Below are positions 23,830-35,880 of a stretch of 64,000 bases of DNA, one piece after another (the stretch's first letter is position 1; the number at the start of each line of letters is the position of its first letter). The notes beneath the pieces are model-generated. The model did no database searches. It saw only the letters and a program-made list of their open reading frames with translations, and was not told the DNA's origin. The stretch covers positions 125,651,983-125,715,982 of the forward strand of contig OW121742.1 in NCBI GenBank assembly GCA_933228675.1. Reading direction: 5' to 3'. This DNA is from Stomorhina lunata. Lineage: Eukaryota; Arthropoda; Insecta; Diptera; Rhiniidae. The translations under genes and the position numbers were made by a program.

Positions 23830-24450
23830 TCTTACATGTGATAAATAAATTATTAGACTGTTTGCAAGGTTTAAGCAAGATAAAGATTATGCCTGGAGGC
23901 TATGGCGCAAGACCGTCACCACACATCAATGTGGATAACGAGGTTATTGGATGTGTAGGTATCTTTAATCGCGTATTAATAAGGCAAAATCCTCATTCGG
24001 CATTCTCCGAGCTATTTGGAAATCTCGGCAAATATCAACAGCAACTAGAATGTCAAGTCCATCTTGTATTACGGTTGCAAAACTTGGAAACGCACAAATG
24101 CCATCGATAAGCGTCTACAAATCTTTGCAATCAAATGCTTTCGGCAAATATTTAATATATGGTAGCCGAATCGCATAAGAAATTAAGATCTGCGCAGCAA
24201 ACCAAATCCCTGCTTCTATAGAGGTATATCAACGGAAATGGCGGTGGATAGTCCACACACTTCGAAAGCTCGACAAGCACTTCGTTGTCATCCATAGAGA
24301 AGCGACCGTCGTGTTGGTGCACCTGCTAGAAGGTAAATTGATGCGGAGTTACAAGCAGCAAACTATTCATAGAATGACGTGTGACTAACATCTCAATATA
24401 AGGTTGAGGCCCTATGCTTCACTGGGAGTCAAGGATAATAGAAGATGAAG
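23830..24450 (+). pseudogene. RTE-type LINE C-terminus and 3' end
   Basis: Pieces in shifting frames read NVKSILYYGCKTWKRTNAID, KRLQIFAIKCFRQIFNIWWP then NRIRN, then ARQALRCHP and RRVGAPARR. They match the end of RTE/BovB-like reverse transcriptases (YGCETW...W..R.....GRP). TGAGGCCCTATGCTTCACTG, GGAGTCAAGGATAATAGAAG closes the element. Several stops and frameshifts. Confidence 0.75.
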
Positions 24451-24879
24451 CAAATAGGGGACATCTAACTTCAGAAAACCCGAATTAAAGTTATTTTAAT
24501 AATATATTTAAATATTTTTTCATATAAATATTCTTTAAAGTGTGTAGCTGGTTATTGTACGAATTATATTAGTACTATAATCGCCATCTCTGGCTGGTTA
24601 CAACATGTTGTGACTCTCCCTTTCGCGGCTCTCTCAAACAGTAAATAGTAACAATGTTGAGAATTCAGCTGTTTTTTAAGCACTCTTCGACAATTTACAG
24701 AATTATTCAGTAAATTGAAAAACGTAAAGAAAATTGGTGAAGATTAATTACCGCTTATTCATAATCGAAAAATAAAACTTATAAATCAAATTCCTACAAA
24801 AAGCCTTAAAATAATTTAATAATTCGTTTATAAATTAAGAGTTAAAGTTAAATTTTGGTTAACTAATTCTTCTTGTACT

Positions 24880-26302
24880 TCCATACCTAGTTTGAGTTCG
24901 ATTACAACCAATTTTGTGCGAACAGGAGCATCACTGTTGCAGAGTTCTTTGTTGCTTACTTTTTTTTTCGGTTCGAGTGTGTGTTGCTGCTTCTCGTCTG
25001 CTGCTCAATTCAGTTTTTAGTTGAACGTTGAGTGGAAATGTTGTACTAAATGGTTCTAACGGATACATTTTTTTTTGAATATTAGTGCGTTAATATACGA
25101 TTTTTGTCTTTTTAAATGATTGTTGTTGTTTTCAACTTGTATATACACAAATCTATACGGGAAAAAGTAATGAAAAATTATTAAACGACGACAAAAATGA
25201 AAACAACAAAAATATAATTTGTATCTATTTTTAATGGATACCAGAAAATGTTAATGAAATCTTTCAAAACGGGAAAAATTAAAATTCTATTTGTAAGTTG
25301 AAAGAAATTCGCTATGGAAATATAGAAAAAAAAATTCGTGTGTGTAAAAAAGTGTTATCAAGTGCAAATAATTGAGAAAGAAATAAAATTATCGGCATCT
25401 TTTGTGAGACCAAAAGCCAAAATCTAAAGCAGCGACAAAACATTAAAAGAAAAAAAGTTCAAAGGAAAACAACCCTCTTTTATCATTAAACCAACAATAA
25501 ATAACAAAAGCATATAAAAACGCTTTTAAAGAAAATATTTGGTCTTTTTTACATTTTAAGATTTAAGTAAAAAAAAATATGTATTTATTAAGAAAACTAA
25601 AAAAAAAATATTTAAAATTCAGTGAAGAACTTTTAAATTATTAAAAACAGATTTTGTTTGAAAATAAAAAAAATCGTTTTTCTTCTTTATTATAACTTTA
25701 ACCTCCTGAAACATCCAGCCCTGTGTATTTATTATTATACTCAACTTAACGTTGTTGTTGTCTGTCTCATTAAAAACAAAAAAAAGAAGAAGCTGAGAAA
25801 ACGAGTATCAACAAAACAAAAGTTGTAAAACTTTTGTTGTTATTAGAGTTGTGCTTCTTCTTAATCATCTGCTGGCTGTCGTTACTGTGAGTGAGTGATG
25901 TTTGTTGTTGTTTTTGACCTAAAAAAGTAATAACAACAAAAACAACAGCAAAAACAAGAAAAGTTGTAAAAGAAACAAGAAGAAGCAGCAAAATATATCG
26001 TATTGTTGTTGTTGTTGATTTCTTGTTATTGTGCCCTTTGCCTACACTCGGAGCATAAAGTAATTTACGAGCGTGAGTGTGTGTGCAGAGAACAACTTCA
26101 GCAGAAGTCAGGCTATCCACCATCATCCCATCCATCCATCCATCAGCATTTTACAAAAATTGTGAATACCCATCATTTTGTTATAAAAATGTCTTGTACT
26201 TCTATGGATTAAAACATAAAACAGCAACAACAAAAAAAGTTAGAAATAACTTAACATCATCTTGTACGTCAACCAAGAACGAGCTCACATATTTTGGCGG
26301 CT
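24880..26302 (+). promoter_or_regulatory. Probable promoter/5'UTR tract of an unidentified gene
   Basis: The compositional style changes here to CAA/GTT-rich untranslated-looking sequence. ATTCAGTTTTTAG at about 25008 is initiator-like; no TATA is seen. The tract leads into the coding start at 26303. Start and extent are inference. Confidence 0.3.
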
Positions 26303-26366
26303 ATGGCAGGAAATCTTGTAAAATGGTGGAAACATAAAATTCTCGGTGGTTATAAACAATTCTCGG
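26303..26366 (+). CDS. Candidate first coding exon of unidentified gene (form 1)
   Basis: ATG at 26303, an in-frame stop upstream near 26250, then MAGNLVKWWKHKILGG and YKQFS, ending with one base of the next codon at a strong donor (TCGG/GTAAGT, 26367). The 21 codons look protein-like and basic/aromatic rather than low-complexity. I do not recognise the family. The remaining exons would lie outside the window. The start context (GGCTATGG) is mediocre. Confidence 0.45.
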
Positions 26367-27014
26367 GTAAGTTGCTTTTTTATATTTTTCTATAAATTTT
26401 AAATGTATTGACCTTAAAAAAGTTTTCAAATAGGTATAAAATTTACTTAATTAAGCCTAATGTTAGAGGTCAGAAACAAATTTAAAGCTTTAGATAGAAT
26501 TTAAAAGTTTTAAGGAATCCATTATAAAACGGTATTTCTTTTCAAAATCAGGCATAACATTTTTGGGTAAAATTTGTAATATGACCTTTGACAAGGAACA
26601 GCTGTCAGGAAACGAACCTTACTCATAAAACTAGAAAAATATGATATACCTAGAACGGTTTTGAAATCAAGGATATTTGTGTAAAAAATGAAGCAGAAAG
26701 TGAAGCTTCCCAGAAACCTTAAACCTCGAAAGAGGTTTAACTTACAAATCCAAAGATTTTGCAAGTTAATTTATAAAAATGTGCTTTAAATATATTCCAA
26801 TCGTCAAGCAATATAAATTGCCTAAGCTTTCATTAGTGTGATTTTCGTTTTGCTAACCACATTTTTTGAGTGTCTGAAGAAGCTTTAATATGTACTAGCA
26901 GATCTAAAGGATTTTTCTGTAAAAAATTAAGCAGAAAGTCAAGCTTTCTTAGAAACCTTAACCTTGCCAAGAGCGAATTGTAAAATGTCTTAAAATCTAA
27001 AGATTTCGTCAGTT

Positions 27015-27370
27015 ATATCGGGTTATCCATTTTGCGGTTTCAAAAGTGAAGTAAAACACATATAAAATATTTTTTGCATGATATTTCTTTGTTATTGAGT
27101 GAAACACTACATCATTTAAATGACCACCACGCGAAATGTTGCAAGCATTGATTTTTTTGAGTTAATTTTCGACCACTTTTTGACACATATTGGGCGGTAT
27201 TTCAGCCATAACTTAACAAATGTTGGTTTTTAAGGGCTCAAGAGTTAAAAGTTTATCTGCATATACACGGTCTTTCGTTAAAAGAAAAAAATGGTTTAAC
27301 AACTTAGTTTGACAGATGTCGAATTCCAGTCCTATACTTTTGAAACCACGAAATGGATAACCCTTTATAA
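27015..27370. mobile_element. Internally deleted mariner-like element (MITE)
   Basis: The left end GGGTTATCCATTT, then GGTTTCAAAAGT (27020 on), is mirrored by the right end ACTTTTGAAACC, then AAATGGATAACCC (to 27363), with only a 3-base difference between arms. On the minus strand the interior reads IPPNMCQKVVEN and INACNISRGGHLND, the C-terminus of a mariner-family transposase. A deletion derivative with both ends kept. Confidence 0.75.
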
Positions 27371-27514
27371 AAAAATGTTTCACTTCTTAATAATATGAAA
27401 TGCCTAAGCTTTCTGCATCATCTGTGTTCATGGTTGTATAAATATTTAGGAATCATGTGAACTTGATATTCAAGCTCCAAGAATTTAGTACCTCTAAGAG
27501 TACAGGAGATGACG

Positions 27515-27780
27515 AAAGTGCTTATTGATTAGCTTAGAGAACACGTCCCCGAAACTCTAACATTCATATAAATTTACCACAAATTGTGCCCGGGTTCGCA
27601 CCCCAGTCAGAGCAACACCAATTTTTGTAGTAATTAAAGAGAAATAAACTGTATAATTAGGTAACTCAGTGGTCTTGTGTCCAAGACTCCTTCTAAATTT
27701 AGACATGATGTCAAGGATCAGAGTAGTGGGATATCCCTTCCAAACTAAAACAAATACAAATTTTTGTGTAATTTAGATTA
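27515..27780. mobile_element. Weak candidate second SINE-like element
   Basis: GGGTTCGCACCCC at about 27593 resembles a Pol III B box, with TTAGCTTAGAGAAC about 65 nt upstream as a poor A box. Only one copy is seen here, so this rests on the boxes alone. Confidence 0.2.
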
Positions 27781-27924
27781 GTTTGGATAGGAATAGGGGA
27801 AACTTTGTACCCCATATTTAAAATTAATATATCACACTTGATTGACAAGATTTTAAAATTTTCAGTAGAGTAAAAAAACTATTTTATTTTACAAAAAACT
27901 ACTATTTTACTACTACTTTCATAT

Positions 27925-28060
27925 TAAGAAGAGGGGTAAAACTGTAGTTTTTTTGCGAAATTATAGTGAAAATGATGTCAGATTTTTACAGATATTAAGA
28001 AGAGGGTAAAACTGTAGTTTTTTGGCGAAATTATTGTGAAAATGATGTCAAATTTTTACA
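27925..28060. repeat. 66-bp tandem duplication, about 71-bp period
   Basis: ATTAAGAAGAGGG, TAAAACTGTAGTTTTTT, GCGAAATTAT(A/T)GTGAAA and ATGATGTCA(G/A)ATTTTTAC occur twice in succession, nearly identical. Confidence 0.85.
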
Positions 28061-30001
28061 GGGGTAGATAAGACCACTACACATCAATTTATTATAAAAA
28101 GTGACAATTTAACAATTTTGAGTTAATACTCTCTTGTTGGACAAGTGCGATATGTATTCAATAAACCTCTGAACTATTTAACTCAAGGTGGTACGTTAGA
28201 AAACACGGGCAACACCGGGTTCTTTAAACATTTAATAATAGGTTAATAAAAATTCTTATTAGATTTAGGAATTGTCTTAAAATTATCTAAATTAAAAAAA
28301 AGAACTCTGTGATTTATTAATGGCCTCTTTTTTTTACACCCACTAGTAACACGATTTTTATTTTTTCTTGACTTAATGATAATTTTAATTTATCCACTTG
28401 TTAAAGTTATAGAGAGATATTTGTCTCTGATAATTGTTGTCCGTCCGTTAGTCTGTCTGCTTAAAAGGCCATAAAAAGTTTGCCTCTTTTGTAAATGTTC
28501 AAAATTCGTTAAACGAATTACAAGTGTTGCGCTTTGAAAATTGTGTTGTATGTTGTGTTGAGGAGAATAAACTACAAAAACATGTTTTTTTGTCTTCTGT
28601 TTTTGAAGATATTCGGCATGGCATTCAAAAGCAGCACAATAATTGATCGTTTGCTTTTGAAAAGCCGACCCGCCAACAATATCCAACAACTCTACTCTAC
28701 ACTACTAAAAGCAGAAGAAGAAGCAACAAAATTACACTTAAAGAAGAAAAACAACAACAAAACACAAAATGTAAAGTAACAAAACCAACGTACTAAAACC
28801 CGTACAACAACTACAAACATACCTACACACATTAGTTTACTACACAATATAAACAAAAACAAAAAGTAAAAAAAAAACAGCAACAACAACAGCGACAGAC
28901 TCGCGATGTAAACAAATGAAGGCTGACAGTCAAGTAAAAAAGCAACAACTAGCTAAACTATATGGCTACACTACACTAACAAACACACATGTAAAAATGT
29001 TGCCATACTAAAATGCAGAGATGGATAATTGAGTATTTTAATTAGGAGATATTGTTAAGAATTTGAAAATTATTGTAAAAATCTATTAGTATCAATATAA
29101 ATAATGAAAATAAGTACAGATTTTCTCTAAATTATGAAAAACAATATGTTCCAGAGTTGGGCAATTCAGTATTTCTTGTGAAAAGCAAGATGATTTTAAT
29201 ACCTATATTTTAGTAAAAATCTTGAATAGATGTTGAGACTAATGTATAAAATCGTAATACTAGAGTTGTGAGTAAATAGGTAGCATATACAAATTTTCTT
29301 TTTATTATATGTAAATTTTATAAAGCCTAGGATCGATTCAGTCTTCGTTTGCTCACGATTAGTCATTAAATATTGGAAAATACTGACTGTTAAAGATTCG
29401 TTTGTTATTTAAATTTATTACAACATGTACCAACCCTGATCACTAGTGTTTGAATAGTATTTAGTTGCTTTTGTCGGCCTTTGAAACGAACATAGTCTTC
29501 TTATATACCTATTCAGCTACAAATAAACATGAATTACTCTAGAACAACAAACTTAAAAATTTGAAGAGTTAAAGGAGAAAAACAACTTCAAAGAAACTAC
29601 GAGAATTCAAAATAACAAAAATTACTTTAAAAGAAATACAAATACTTTACGAAAACGAAACAAAATTGTTGATTTAATGTTTTTCAAACTTCATTGTACC
29701 AACAGACAAACTTGTTTTAAGTCTGTCCCTTAACTAAAGCCTTTGTTGTTGTTGCCTTCAAACATTGATCATTTCATTATAAATCTTCTTTACCTTTCAA
29801 TCATACTCGTATGCCCTAAACACTAATTGCTTGTAGAAGCAGCAACAGCAATTGCAACAAAAAACCAGCGTCACAACAACCGGGTACCGACAATAACATC
29901 CAATTCAAAACAAGAAAAAAAAAAACTCGGCCATTAAAAATATTTACAAACAAATATAACTGCGAAAAAACTGCAAGAAAATATAAAGAATAAACATTTA
30001 A
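28061..30001 (+). other. Mostly unannotated; 3' part looks like a second 5'UTR tract
   Basis: 28061-28450 shows nothing. 28450-30001 has several CAA-rich untranslated-looking runs, the last (about 29820-30001) leading into the ATG at 30002. A frame at 28619-28779 starting MAFKSSTIIDRLL has no further support. Confidence 0.3.
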
Positions 30002-30041
30002 ATGCCGAAACTCACCTTACCAGTTAAGTTTTTAGAAGCCA
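30002..30041 (+). CDS. Candidate alternative first coding exon (form 2)
   Basis: ATG in good fly context (TTTAAATGCC) with an in-frame TAA immediately before it, then MPKLTLPVKFLEA and one base of the next codon at a consensus donor (CCA/GTAAGT at 30042). It leaves the same one-base remainder as the exon ending at 26366, so both could splice to one downstream acceptor. A CAA-rich 5'UTR-like tract precedes it. Only 13 codons, so coding content alone proves little. Confidence 0.4.
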
Positions 30042-30606
30042 GTAAGTGCAGCGTTTAATAGGTTGCCTGTATTCTGGCTATGTATGTCTCTGAAACATGT
30101 CCGTCTATGCAACCATCCGTTCATTTTAGCCATCCCGTATTCTTCCAGTTCTTTCTGAAAGCAGCAGGTAAAATAACCTTTTGAAAATATGAAAAAAAAA
30201 AACTAAAAAAGTTTTAGTTTGATGTTTTTGCCAAGAAAATAGAACTATCGCTAAAGTTTTTAGTTTTTTTCAGGTGTTGACAATTTAAAGTTAGAATAAA
30301 ATCGCCAAAATTTTGATTATTCAAAATTTAAATAGATGTATTTATCTGCATCCCAACTCTGTTAGATGCTGACAGAGTTACCATTTAGATTTTTGCAGAT
30401 TTGACAGCTACATGTATTAGTTAATCCTAGCACCTATTTATTTTATTCTCATAACTCGGAGCTTAGGCTCTCTACACAGTTTCTCCAAATTGTTCTTTCC
30501 GGTATCCGAATACCAACTAAGGGGTCCTATCTGAGGAATACACTAGATGGGAAAGACTTTATATATCAGATTAATCGATCTTTTTCGTAAAGCCAAGAAC
30601 TGAATG

Positions 30607-31165
30607 TACATTTTTTTTTTATTTGGACCAGCACTCAGACCCCTACTTATGCAATGCACTGTATTTAGGAAAATAGGTTATGGGGGGATAGGTGGAGTGT
30701 TTGTGGACATTTGATTTGAACTTTCCTATATTGCAACTGACTGGGAAAACTTCTGCGGGAAGCAAGTTCCACATACGAACTGTGTGTGTTGTTCTGTCTA
30801 CTGGCCAATCTACTACGAAGGGATGAGCTCTAACAGAAAGACGTGTATTGTGTAAGAAAGTTCGAGTATCGGGAACGAGTTCCCTGATTAGAGCCCATTC
30901 CAAAGTAGTAACGATAGAACAGTGTGACGCAACCCCCATTGCGACGGTGCTCCAGTGAATCAATAGAGTTGGATACCCTACTCGGTCGAGAAGCTCCAAA
31001 ATAGACTTTGAAGCAACGGCCCATACATGAGAGTTGTATTCCATTTTCGGTCGGATATAGGTGATGTAAATAGTACGGATCCTTTTGGCAATCGTTGCAA
31101 TGAAAAGGGACTTCCAGAAAAATCCATCGACCTAATCAGTTGCATATATTGAATATTAATCAATT
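30607..31165 (-). pseudogene. 5'-truncated Jockey-like LINE with A-rich tail
   Basis: The minus-strand frame ends VRMWNLLPAEVFPVSCNIGK, then FKSNVHKHSTYPP, the usual C-terminus of CR1/Jockey-type reverse transcriptases. Upstream pieces in other frames read YNSHVWAVASKSILELLDRV and LEHRRNGGCVTLFYRYY, so at least two frameshifts exist. After the stop, TGGTCCAAATAAAAAAAAAA ends the element at about 30607, the hallmark of target-primed insertion. The older copy is at 17305-17665. Confidence 0.8.
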
Positions 31166-31360
31166 GGAAACCCTCAGCCTAAAGAAGAGTTGAATACCTG
31201 GAGAAGGCTTATAGAAAATGAAACAAATGCTACGGGATTAACTTGGGGTGAAGTAAAAATATTGTTCATATTGTTTTTTTCCAACTTCGAACTAAAAGAA
31301 TTCAACCTGGAACTTAAGAAATCGTGTACATATTATGTGGCATACGACATTACCTGCACA

Positions 31361-31905
31361 TTTTTATACCCTTCACCACCATAGGTGAAAAGGGTATTTA
31401 TTATAAGTTTGTGCTGATGTATGTAACGCATAGAAATATTTGTCTCAGACCCACCTTATGACCCCCATTTAAACCATGTAACCAAAGTACAGGTCGTAAT
31501 TCTAAAGATAATTTGATGAAATTTGGCACACATAATTTTTTTTGATGACTATTGAAATTCGTCAAAATCGGTCCATTATTTATGGTGCCTCCCATAAGCC
31601 CCACTTCCCGGAATTGATATGTTGGCCACAAATATCAATATTTTTTCATGAAATTGAAAAGAAATACTGCCTATGTAAACTAAAATCACTGTACCCAATT
31701 TCGTTGAAATCGGTCCACATTTGACCATTGCTCCCATACTAACTCTTCTGTCAAAATGCACTAAATGAGACAAAACTCATTAAAACGCTCATAAATCTGA
31801 AAATAATGAGAGTTTTAAGTTTATTTTTTGCATACATTATAATGTAACAACTATAATCAATTTGCCATATTTCGAGATAATCGGTCCACATTTGACCCTA
31901 GCTCT
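31361..31905 (+). mobile_element. DINE-1-like element (copy 2, 3'-truncated)
   Basis: Starts TTTTTATACCCTTCACCACC and ATAGGTGAAAAGGGTATT, and continues with AGATAATTTGATGAAATTTG, CGGTCCATTATTTATGGT and GGTCCACATTTGACC blocks shared with the other copies. It stops after GACCCTAGCTCTC without the terminal hairpin. Confidence 0.75.
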
Positions 31906-33500
31906 CTTGTTTTTAATCGCTTTTAGTGGAATTTAAAATATATTCTCAAATATCGCTGAAATTGTGGGTTTAGTATTTTTCTCAAAAAGATTTGTGGAAG
32001 CACAAAACATGTACACGTGGAGGGTTAAATCATGTACAAATGGGTATACCACATTACCCGCACTTTCTCTTTTATAGTTAGACTTTTAAAATTTTTGTAG
32101 CTTTAAGCTTATTTTCATAATAATTAGCACCACTTAATACTAACAGATTTATAGCAAAAAAACGTCTGCATGTCATTCCATATATATGTATATGTATACC
32201 GGTATCTGTTTATGACCATATTTATGCCTGTAACTGCACGATATTACTTTTGAAACTCCGAAACAAAAGCAGGAGCGGCAGGAAAACACAAACATTACAA
32301 AATAAATACCTTCTTATAAGTAAGAAAAAAAAAAGACAAACCTAAAGAATATATTGTATAGACAAAAAATTAAACGGAAATATTGACACTAACTACCAAA
32401 CAATGCACTCCTAAGGTAAAATAATACTCATAAATGCAAAAGCATGAGTTCAAGACGTAAAAAGAAACTGCTGGCTGAATTCTCTGCTGCCATAGTAACT
32501 TGGTTTATCCATAGGATATGCCTAACAAGCATTAGCCATACAGCAATCCCTAAATCTACTCATTTTCCAGTGATCTTTAGCTTAAGATTTAAGAAATTGA
32601 TCCCCTTTTGAGGGACAGCTGTAAGCATCACAGCATCTTGCCAAAGTCTTTTAAAGGCTGGCTTACAAGTTTTTAGGGTGTGTTTCGGTGTGTGTATGTG
32701 TGTGCGAGTGTATGTTGAATGATACGTCCCTACGTCTGGCGGATCTTTTGTATTTTCCATTCTTTCGTGTTCTTTTGTATTCCTCGAGATATTTTTGTGA
32801 TTATAGTCTTACCGTCTTTTGTGTTTTTTTTTCTCTTCCAACATTTTCCTCTTATTTTGTACCGACATTATTGCGGCTTATTCCAAAACTGAAAGGAAGC
32901 ACTCAAAGTGTGCGAGTGAGGTTTTCTTGTCTTCGTCTGTCTGTCTGTTCTTTGAGTTTTAAAGCGGTATTTCATTTGTTTCGTGAATGTTGGGGTTTCC
33001 AGCTTCTTATTCCTTAGTTTGGTTTGTATTTATCATTTGGATTTACTTATTTTTTTTTGTTTCGTGCGCTTTTAATCTTGGCTTTAAAAAGCTGTGTGCG
33101 TTTCAAAGCAAAAAAATACGTACAAAAAAAGAGTTTCAGGTTTCAGACTTTTTAGGTCTTTTTTTCCATTTCCAACAATGTTGCAGACAAGATTTGTAGT
33201 TCTCGAAGTTATGGCTAAGGCGGGACAGAGAAAACGCAATAACATCAAAATGGAATCCTTTTAAATGTTAAGCTTTACTTTGGGGTTTTGTATTAAAAAT
33301 GTTCGTCAATTTTTATATAAATAAAAAAACTGTTACTCCAGTAGCTTCTTGTCTTTGGCTTCCTGCTAAACAATGAAACAAAAAAAAAAAAAAAAAATGA
33401 GGCAGAAAAAAAAAGACGAAAAGATTATATAAAAACGATATTGAGGCCGGAATACAGTGGCAGGCAGAAATAAAAGGGAGTAACTCCACACTTAGGAAAT
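31906..33500. other. Unannotated interval
   Basis: AT-rich unique sequence, with a TG-rich microsatellite near 32685-32712. Frames at 32688-33199 are T-rich artefacts. Confidence 0.3.
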
Positions 33501-33989
33501 TACACTTACTGTTAAAAGCTTATTGCAATACATTATACTCACATTTTGATGTGTTATAATACATTATAACCGCATTATGATATATTCTAATCTCATTATA
33601 ATGCGTTATAATACAACTTAATCGTATCTAAAGCTTTTTAAGACGTTATAATCTCATTATAACGTATAATGTGTTATAATGTATTATAATTGTGAACCGC
33701 CGTGGTATAGCAGGTTAGTCATCCGCCTAGCATACCAGAGGTCCAAGTTCAATCCCCGGCCAGACACACTTGAAAAAATAAATTTTCAAAAAAGCGGTGG
33801 TTTACCTCGTAACTCAGCTAGCCACTGGTTATTGAGTATTAGGCTATGTAAAACTTCTCTAACTAATGCATTCGCCGTTCGGAGCCGGCGTAAAAACGTA
33901 GGTCCCTTTTAATGAGTCTAAAAATAGAATCGAATGCAGCTCATTGTCTGAGAGAAGTACCCCTTGTTCCAATTGGAATGTTGTCGGGG

Positions 33990-34020
<31 letters not shown>

Positions 34021-35880
34021 TTATAATTACAAAATAAAGCATTACAATACATTATAATGCGCTATAATATATTATAATTACATTATAGTATGTTATAATA
34101 CAGTATAATAGCATTATAATCATATTAGAATGTGTAATAATACATTTCAACCTCGTACATTATAATAGCATTATAATGCGTTGTAACATACTATAATCTC
34201 ATTATAATGCGTTATAACATGCTATAATAGCATTATAATGCGTTATAACACATTATAATCGCATTATAATCTGTTATAATATATGATAATCACATTATAA
34301 TGCTTTATAACAGCAATATAATGCATTTTAATGCATTATAATCATATATCAATGTGAAATAATACATTTAAATCACGTTATAATGCGTTATAATATATTA
34401 AATCGCATTATAATGCGTTAAAACATACTATAATCTCATTATAATGCGTTATAACTTGCTATAATCTCATTATAAAGCGTTATAACATGTTATAATCGCA
34501 TTGTAATGCATTATAATACATTATAATCGCATTATAATCCGCTAAAATATATTATAATCACATTATAATGCTTTATAATAGCAATATAATGCATTCCAAT
34601 ACATTGTAGTCATATAACAATGTGAAATAATACATTTAAATCGCGTTATAATATGTTATAATCGCATTATAATGCGTTAGAACACACCATAATCTCGTTA
34701 TAATGCGCTATAACATGCTATAATCGCATTATAATGCGTAATAATACATTATATTAGCATTATAATCCGCTATAATATATTATAATCACGTTATAATGCT
34801 TTATAATAGCAATATAATACATGATAATCATATACAAATGTGAAATAATACATTTAAATCGCGTTATAATGCGTTAAAATATATTACAATAGCATTATAA
34901 TGCGTTATAATATATTATAATCGCATTATAATGCGTTAGAACATACTATAATCTCATTATAATGAATTAAAACATGCTATAATCGCATTACAATGCGCTA
35001 TAATACGTTATAATCGCATTATAATTCGCTGTAATATATTAAAATAACATTATAATGCTGTATAATAGCAATATAATGCATAATAATGTATTATAATTAT
35101 ATAACAATGTGAAATAATACATTTAAATCACGTTATAATGCGTTATAATATATTAAAATAGCATTATAATGCGTAAGAACACACAATAATGTCATTATAA
35201 TGCGTTATAACATGCTATAATCGCATTATAAAGCGTTTTATTTAATTTTTATCTCATTATAAAGCGTTTTATTACATTATAATCTCATTATAAAGAGATC
35301 TAATGCGTTTTATAATATCATAAGTCGTTATTATACATTTTACTTGGATAGATATTGCGTTATTATATATAATACTCGCATTATATTGTGTTATCAAGTA
35401 TTATAACGCATTATAATGCTTTGTAATACATTACAATCGCATTGTAATGCGTCGCATAACACAACACTGCCAGGTTTATTAACATTATGACCTCGTTATG
35501 TATTAAAAACTCATCATAATGCATCATATTTGCAGTATAATAGGTTGAAATCGAATTATAATGCATTATAATTGTATTAGAATGCGTCATAATACATTAT
35601 AATCGGATTATAATGCATTACGATATATTATACCTGCATTATATTAAGTTTAAATACATTATACTTGCATTATATTGCATTACAATTCATTATAATAGCA
35701 TTTTAATGCATTATAATGCATTTAAATCTCATTATAATGGATTATAATACATTATAATCGCTTTATAATGTGCTATAATACATTATATTCATTTATAATA
35801 TATTATAATCTCATTTTTTTGGATTATAATCCGCTATAATTACATTATAACTCATTATAATCATATTTGAATGTACTCTT
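33500..35880 (+). repeat. Satellite-like family C array 1
   Basis: Arrays of TTATAAT dyads joined by GC or CG (ATTATAATGC, GCGTTATAA, AATCGCATTATAATGCG). A landmark TGTGAAATAATACATTT recurs at about 34129 (variant), 34351, 34619, 34836 and 35105, revealing higher-order units of about 220 and 268 bp. It is interrupted by the SINE at 33692-34020 and becomes looser after 35220. Confidence 0.9.
33692..34020 (+). mobile_element. tRNA-Ala-like SINE inserted in family C array
   Basis: A box TGGTATAGCAG (33703-33713) and B box GTTCAATCC (33747-33755) both match Pol III consensus. Between them CCGCCTAGCATACCAGAGGT resembles the anticodon arm and following loop of tRNA-Ala (AGC). The body ends CGGGGAATTATATATA into a (TA) tail. 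TGTATTATAATT occurs directly before and after it, a likely target duplication, though the host array is itself rich in similar words. Confidence 0.9.

Noticed and set aside
28534..28779. 81-codon frame containing MAFKSSTIIDRLL
   Set aside because: Ordinary AT-rich composition, no motif, no convincing donor; possibly untranslated leader of the nearby start exons.
31320..32065. Direct repeats (TGTACA...CATTACC(T/C)GCAC) flanking DINE-1-like copy 2 as LTRs
   Set aside because: Only about 35 bp, imperfect and without LTR features; probably older local duplication.
32688..33199. Overlapping Cys/Phe-rich frames as a membrane protein
   Set aside because: T-rich sequence gives hydrophobic translations by chance; no homology or splice context.
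33692..33765. Functional tRNA-Ala gene
   Set aside because: The acceptor stem does not pair and a SINE body follows; two diverged copies show it is a mobile element head.
33500..35880. CRISPR-like array
   Set aside because: Period is irregular, units lack unique spacers, and the context is eukaryotic satellite DNA.
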